Below, one piece after another: positions 48,240 through 50,674 of a DNA stretch of 50,674 nt. The position numbers and the translations under genes are program-made. Position 1 is the stretch's first letter. The number at the start of each line of letters is the position of its first letter. Source of the DNA: Actinomycetes bacterium (GTDB taxonomy: Bacteria > Actinomycetota > Actinomycetes > Actinomycetales > Dermatophilaceae); contig JAKPEG010000017.1 in NCBI GenBank assembly GCA_029552065.1, forward strand, positions 1-50,674. Reading direction: 5' to 3'. A model generated the notes under the pieces. The model ran no database searches and was not told where the DNA came from. It saw only the letters and a program-made list of their open reading frames with translations.

Positions 48240-48303
48240 ATCGTGCGTCCTGGGCCTAGGCTTGACCTCGACCAATTTCTCGCTCGTGCCCTGGGGGTAT
48301 GCC

Positions 48304-49086
48304 GTGCGCCGTCTCGTCCCTTCTCTTGCCGCCGTTCTCGCCCTCGGTCTGGGAGCATGCAGTTCCGGCACGAGCACGACCACGGCGACCTCTGCCGCGG
48401 GTGGTGCGACCCAGGCCTCGGCGCCGGTCACCCCGGCTGCCCCAGTCGCCGGGGGGAGCGTCGACGGGACCGCGCTGGGCAAGAAGATGGCCGATGCGCT
48501 CGTCGCCGCCAAGTCCGGCAAGCTCACGATGACCTTCGCTTCCAGCGGCTCGGCCACGAGCACCTCGGCGGTCTCGATGTCGGGGACCGCGACCTCGTCC
48601 TTCTCGGTGAACTCCGCCGGGTCGATGGACAGCTCGGTGACGATGCAGATCGGCGGCGTCGCGTTGGAGGCCGTCGTCTCCGGTGGTGCGATGTATCTCA
48701 AGATGCCTGGCCTGACGGCCACAAACGGCAAGCCGTGGATCAAGCTCGACCCCGCCGGCACCGACCCGATCTCCAAGCAAGTGGGCACCCAGATCGCCCA
48801 GGCCGGCGACCCGCGCTCGGCGCTGTCGACCTACGAGAACGCAAAGGTCTCCGTCGTCGGCACCTCCGGCGGGGTCACCCAGTACCGGATCACCGAACTC
48901 GTCGTCTCGGGCACGCCCGTGACCGGCGAGACCATGCTCTACGTCGAGGACTCGACCGGCCGCCCCGTGCGATCGGTCACCGAGTCGATGGGCGTGAAGG
49001 CGACCGCCGAGTTCTCCGGCTGGGGCGAGCCGGTGAGCATCGCCGTCCCACCGGCCGACCAGGTCGGCCCGCCTCCGGGTGCCTGA
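48304..49086 (+). CDS. LppX/LprG-like lipoprotein
   Basis: A 260-residue exported lipoprotein. The signal peptide ends in a lipobox (LALGLGAC, Cys ~19), followed by a Thr/Ala-rich linker to ~50. The mature domain has the alternating beta pattern of the LppX/LprAFG lipid-binding family (KLTMTFASSG, DSSVTMQIGG, GAMYLKMPG, GKPWIKLDP, RSVTESMGVKATAEFSGWGE). It may carry a lipid or glycolipid in the envelope. GTG 48304 is used; GTG 48286 is in frame and also gives a signal peptide. Confidence 0.8.
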   Translation: MRRLVPSLAAVLALGLGACSSGTSTTTATSAAGGATQASAPVTPAAPVAGGSVDGTALGKKMADALVAAKSGKLTMTFASSGSATSTSAVSMSGTATSSFSVNSAGSMDSSVTMQIGGVALEAVVSGGAMYLKMPGLTATNGKPWIKLDPAGTDPISKQVGTQIAQAGDPRSALSTYENAKVSVVGTSGGVTQYRITELVVSGTPVTGETMLYVEDSTGRPVRSVTESMGVKATAEFSGWGEPVSIAVPPADQVGPPPGA

Positions 49087-49201
49087 ACCTCTTTCGGGCC
49101 AGCGCCCCGCCCGGGCCGTGGTGAGGGTCGCCTTCATTGACGGTGGCGATGGCGGGGATACACGCTGACGATTGATGAAGACTTGGGCAGGGCTCGGTTT
49201 T

Positions 49202-49237
49202 GATATAGTGTGGCTATCGCCAGCATCGCACGATATC
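49202..49237 (+). promoter_or_regulatory. ahpC promoter with OxyR-like inverted repeats
   Basis: GATA (49202) and TATC (49215) form an inverted repeat with nine bases between, overlapping a TATAGT -10 (49204-49209). A second GATATC palindrome lies at 49232-49237. LysR-type OxyR sites contain such repeats, and ahpC is a usual peroxide-stress target. The regulator is not in the window. Confidence 0.45.
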
Positions 49238-49254
49238 GAGGAGTTCCGTCCCCC

Positions 49255-49818
49255 ATGGCTCAAATCGGGTCCGAGATCAAGCCCTTCAGCGCGACCGCCT
49301 TCAAGAGCGGGCACTTCGTCGACGTGAGCGACGCCGACCTCAAGGGATCCTGGTCGGTCGTCTTCTTCTACCCGGCCGACTTCACCTTCGTCTGCCCGAC
49401 CGAGCTGGGCGACATGGCCGACAACTACGAGGAGTTCCAGCGCCTCGGCGTCGAGGTGTACGGCGTGTCGACCGACACCCACTTCACCCACAAGGCCTGG
49501 CACGACACCTCCGACACGATCGGCAAGATCCGCTACCCGATGATCGGCGACCCGACCTGGCAGCTGTCGGAGAACTTCCAGGTCCTGCGCCCGGGTCAGG
49601 GCCTCGCCGATCGCGGCACCTTCCTGGTCGACCCCGACGGGGTCATCCAGTTCATGGAGGTCACCGCCGAGGGCATCGGCCGCAACGCGGCCGAGCTGCT
49701 GCGCAAGGTCCGCGCCGCCCAGTACGTCGCCGCGCACCCCGGCGAGGTGTGCCCGGCCAAGTGGGAGGAGGGCGAGGAGACCCTGGCCCCGTCCCTCGAC
49801 CTCGTCGGCAAGATCTGA
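49255..49818 (+). CDS. ahpC: Alkyl hydroperoxide reductase subunit C (peroxiredoxin)
   Basis: A 187-residue typical 2-Cys peroxiredoxin of the AhpC type. The peroxidatic Cys is in [15 protein letters not shown] (~residue 47) and the resolving Cys in [13 protein letters not shown] (~166). It reduces H2O2 and organic peroxides and is recycled by AhpF, encoded next. The ATG at 49255 has GAGGAG 11 nt upstream, a long spacing. Confidence 0.97.
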   Translation: MAQIGSEIKPFSATAFKSGHFVDVSDADLKGSWSVVFFYPADFTFVCPTELGDMADNYEEFQRLGVEVYGVSTDTHFTHKAWHDTSDTIGKIRYPMIGDPTWQLSENFQVLRPGQGLADRGTFLVDPDGVIQFMEVTAEGIGRNAAELLRKVRAAQYVAAHPGEVCPAKWEEGEETLAPSLDLVGKI

Positions 49819-49839
49819 CCCACCGAGACCCCTGAACGC

Positions 49840-49872
49840 GACGGGCCGGGGGGCGAGAACCCCCGGCCCGTC
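49840..49872 (+). terminator. Strong hairpin between ahpC and ahpF
   Basis: Perfect 13-bp arms (GACGGGCCGGGGG and CCCCCGGCCCGTC) around a 7-nt loop, starting 21 nt after the ahpC stop. It probably ends part of the transcripts, so that AhpC is made in excess of AhpF. Confidence 0.8.
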
Positions 49873-49934
49873 CTGTCGATCCCCACACCCCCGAACCCGC
49901 AACGAGCCGACCTGAGACGAGCGAGGAGAACGAG

Positions 49935-50674
49935 ATGCTCGACGACGCCATCGCAACCCAGCTGAGGACGCATCTGCAGAAGGTCGTCCAGCCCATCGTG
50001 CTCCGGGCCTCGCTGGACGACGGAGCCAAGTCCGCCGAGCTCGCCGCCCTGCTCGACGAGATCGCCGCCATGTCGGAGCTGATCACCGTCGAGCGGACCG
50101 ACGACGACGAACGTCGGCCCAGCTTCGCCATCGTCCGGGCCGGAACCGACGTCTCGGTCCGCTTCGCCGGCATCCCGCTCGGCCACGAGTTCACCTCCCT
50201 GGTGCTGGCGCTCCTGCAGGTGGGCGGCCACCCCTCCACCGCCCGCGACGAGACCGTCCGCGCCGTCGAGGCGCTCACCGACGACCTGCACTTCGAGACC
50301 TACTTCTCGTTGTCGTGCCAGAACTGCCCCGACGTCGTCCAGGCGTTGAATCTGATGAGCGTCCTGAACCCACGTGTGTCGCACACCGCCATCGACGGCG
50401 CGCTGTTCGCGGACGAGGTCGAGTCCCGCCAGGTGATGGCGGTGCCCGCGGTGTTCCTGAACGGCGAGCCGTGGGGTCAGGGTCGCATGACCCTCGAGGA
50501 GATCGTCGACCGCCTCGACTCCGGAGCCGCCGAACGCCGGGCCGAGGAGCTGGCCGACAGGGACGTCTTCGACGTCCTCGTCGTCGGTGGCGGGCCGGCT
50601 GGTGCCGCGGCAGCGATCTACTCGGCGCGCAAGGGCATCTCCACCGGCGTCGTCGCCGAGCGCTTCGGCGGCCA
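49935..50674 (+). CDS. ahpF: Alkyl hydroperoxide reductase subunit F, 3' end outside window
   Basis: The first 246 residues of an AhpF-type flavoprotein. The N-terminal tandem thioredoxin-like region has the redox pair SCQNCPD (~residue 130) and [15 protein letters not shown] linker leads to the FAD-binding [22 protein letters not shown] (~215). It transfers electrons from NADH to AhpC. GAGGAG precedes the ATG. The rest, with the NADH domain and second CxxC, lies outside the window. Confidence 0.95.
   Translation, partial: MLDDAIATQLRTHLQKVVQPIVLRASLDDGAKSAELAALLDEIAAMSELITVERTDDDERRPSFAIVRAGTDVSVRFAGIPLGHEFTSLVLALLQVGGHPSTARDETVRAVEALTDDLHFETYFSLSCQNCPDVVQALNLMSVLNPRVSHTAIDGALFADEVESRQVMAVPAVFLNGEPWGQGRMTLEEIVDRLDSGAAERRAEELADRDVFDVLVVGGGPAGAAAAIYSARKGISTGVVAERFGG

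Larger units (their letters stand above)
1221..48303. repeat. Dispersed heptamer GGCATAC/GTATGCC, about 60 copies
   Basis: Counted by eye, about 31 copies read GGCATAC and 29 GTATGCC on the plus strand. Examples are at 1221, 2521, 7839, 9118, 12093, 13273, 13290, 17085, 21908, 23927, 25845, 30713, 34412, 34433, 38874, 41843, 44224, 46519, 47379, 47391, 47491 and 48297. At ~70% GC about 5 are expected. Copies occur in all reading frames and between genes. Stretches such as 34.5-37.5 kb and 48.4-50.7 kb have none. Confidence 0.85.

Noticed and set aside
1221-48303. Reading the GGCATAC excess as codon-pair bias
   Set aside because: Copies occur in three reading frames, antisense to genes and in intergenic palindromes, and they force rare ATA and TAT codons.
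1221-48303. Reading the GGCATAC motif as a Chi or KOPS-like oriented sequence
   Set aside because: The two orientations are about equal (31 to 29) in 50 kb, without visible skew.

Overview
The window comes from a high-GC actinomycete, most plausibly a Micrococcales/Intrasporangiaceae-type organism. That placement is inferred from gene content, not from an rRNA gene. Supporting signs are very high GC, many GTG starts, a mycothiol-type maleylpyruvate isomerase, a SARP-type regulator, a GlnX-GlnH-PknG signalling locus, and the actinobacterial order rpmG, two MaoC-fold hydratases, murB, tRNA-Trp, secE, nusG, rplK, rplA. I see no insertion sequence, phage, CRISPR array or rRNA gene.

Left part (1-19.9 kb). 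A truncated SARP regulator is followed by a compact gentisate operon on the minus strand: gentisate 1,2-dioxygenase, fumarylpyruvate hydrolase, mycothiol-dependent maleylpyruvate isomerase and a 3-hydroxybenzoate 6-hydroxylase-like FAD monooxygenase. A divergent IclR regulator shares the promoter region, which holds a clear half-site operator. Next come a MobA-like guanylyltransferase, a copZ-copA copper export pair behind a CsoR-like palindrome, a lipoprotein, a secreted subtilase, an alpha/beta hydrolase with a cytochrome P450, a class III aminotransferase, and an 800-residue membrane protein with a kinase-like middle domain.

Middle part (19.9-33.1 kb). Ten minus-strand genes form one nearly gapless block. 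In transcription order they are TelA-like protein, unknown protein, CbbX-like AAA+ ATPase, GlnX-like membrane sensor, GlnH-like amino-acid-binding lipoprotein, unknown helical protein, PknG-like kinase, PP2C phosphatase, VWA protein and FHA protein. The kinase, phosphatase and FHA protein all carry related N-terminal zinc ribbons ending in YCDxCG. This looks like an integrated envelope-to-cytoplasm phospho-signalling machine built around the known mycobacterial GlnX-GlnH-PknG trio, and it is the strongest candidate for an undescribed system in the window.

Right part (33-50.7 kb). A TauE/SafE transporter is followed by tRNA-Thr, tRNA-Met (with an odd T-loop), rpmG, a strongly promoted 29-codon ORF, two MaoC dehydratases and murB. 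A minus-strand set follows: lipoprotein, GH1 glycosidase, adenosine deaminase, an acidic DUF5709-like protein, an Orn/Lys/Arg decarboxylase-fold enzyme, an M20 peptidase, an aspartate aminotransferase and a small membrane protein. Then come tRNA-Trp, secE, nusG, rplK, rplA, a lipoprotein, ahpC and a truncated ahpF.

Window-wide signals. The heptamer GGCATAC/GTATGCC occurs about 60 times, against about 5 expected from base composition. It occurs in every reading frame, in both orientations equally, and as inverted pairs in terminators. Its density and arrangement resemble a DNA-uptake-type signal. A second repeat family, a 16-17 bp perfect hairpin with a GTGCAC core, occurs three times at gene ends. 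Many genes have a TANNNT box 5-7 nt before the start codon, which suggests leaderless transcripts.
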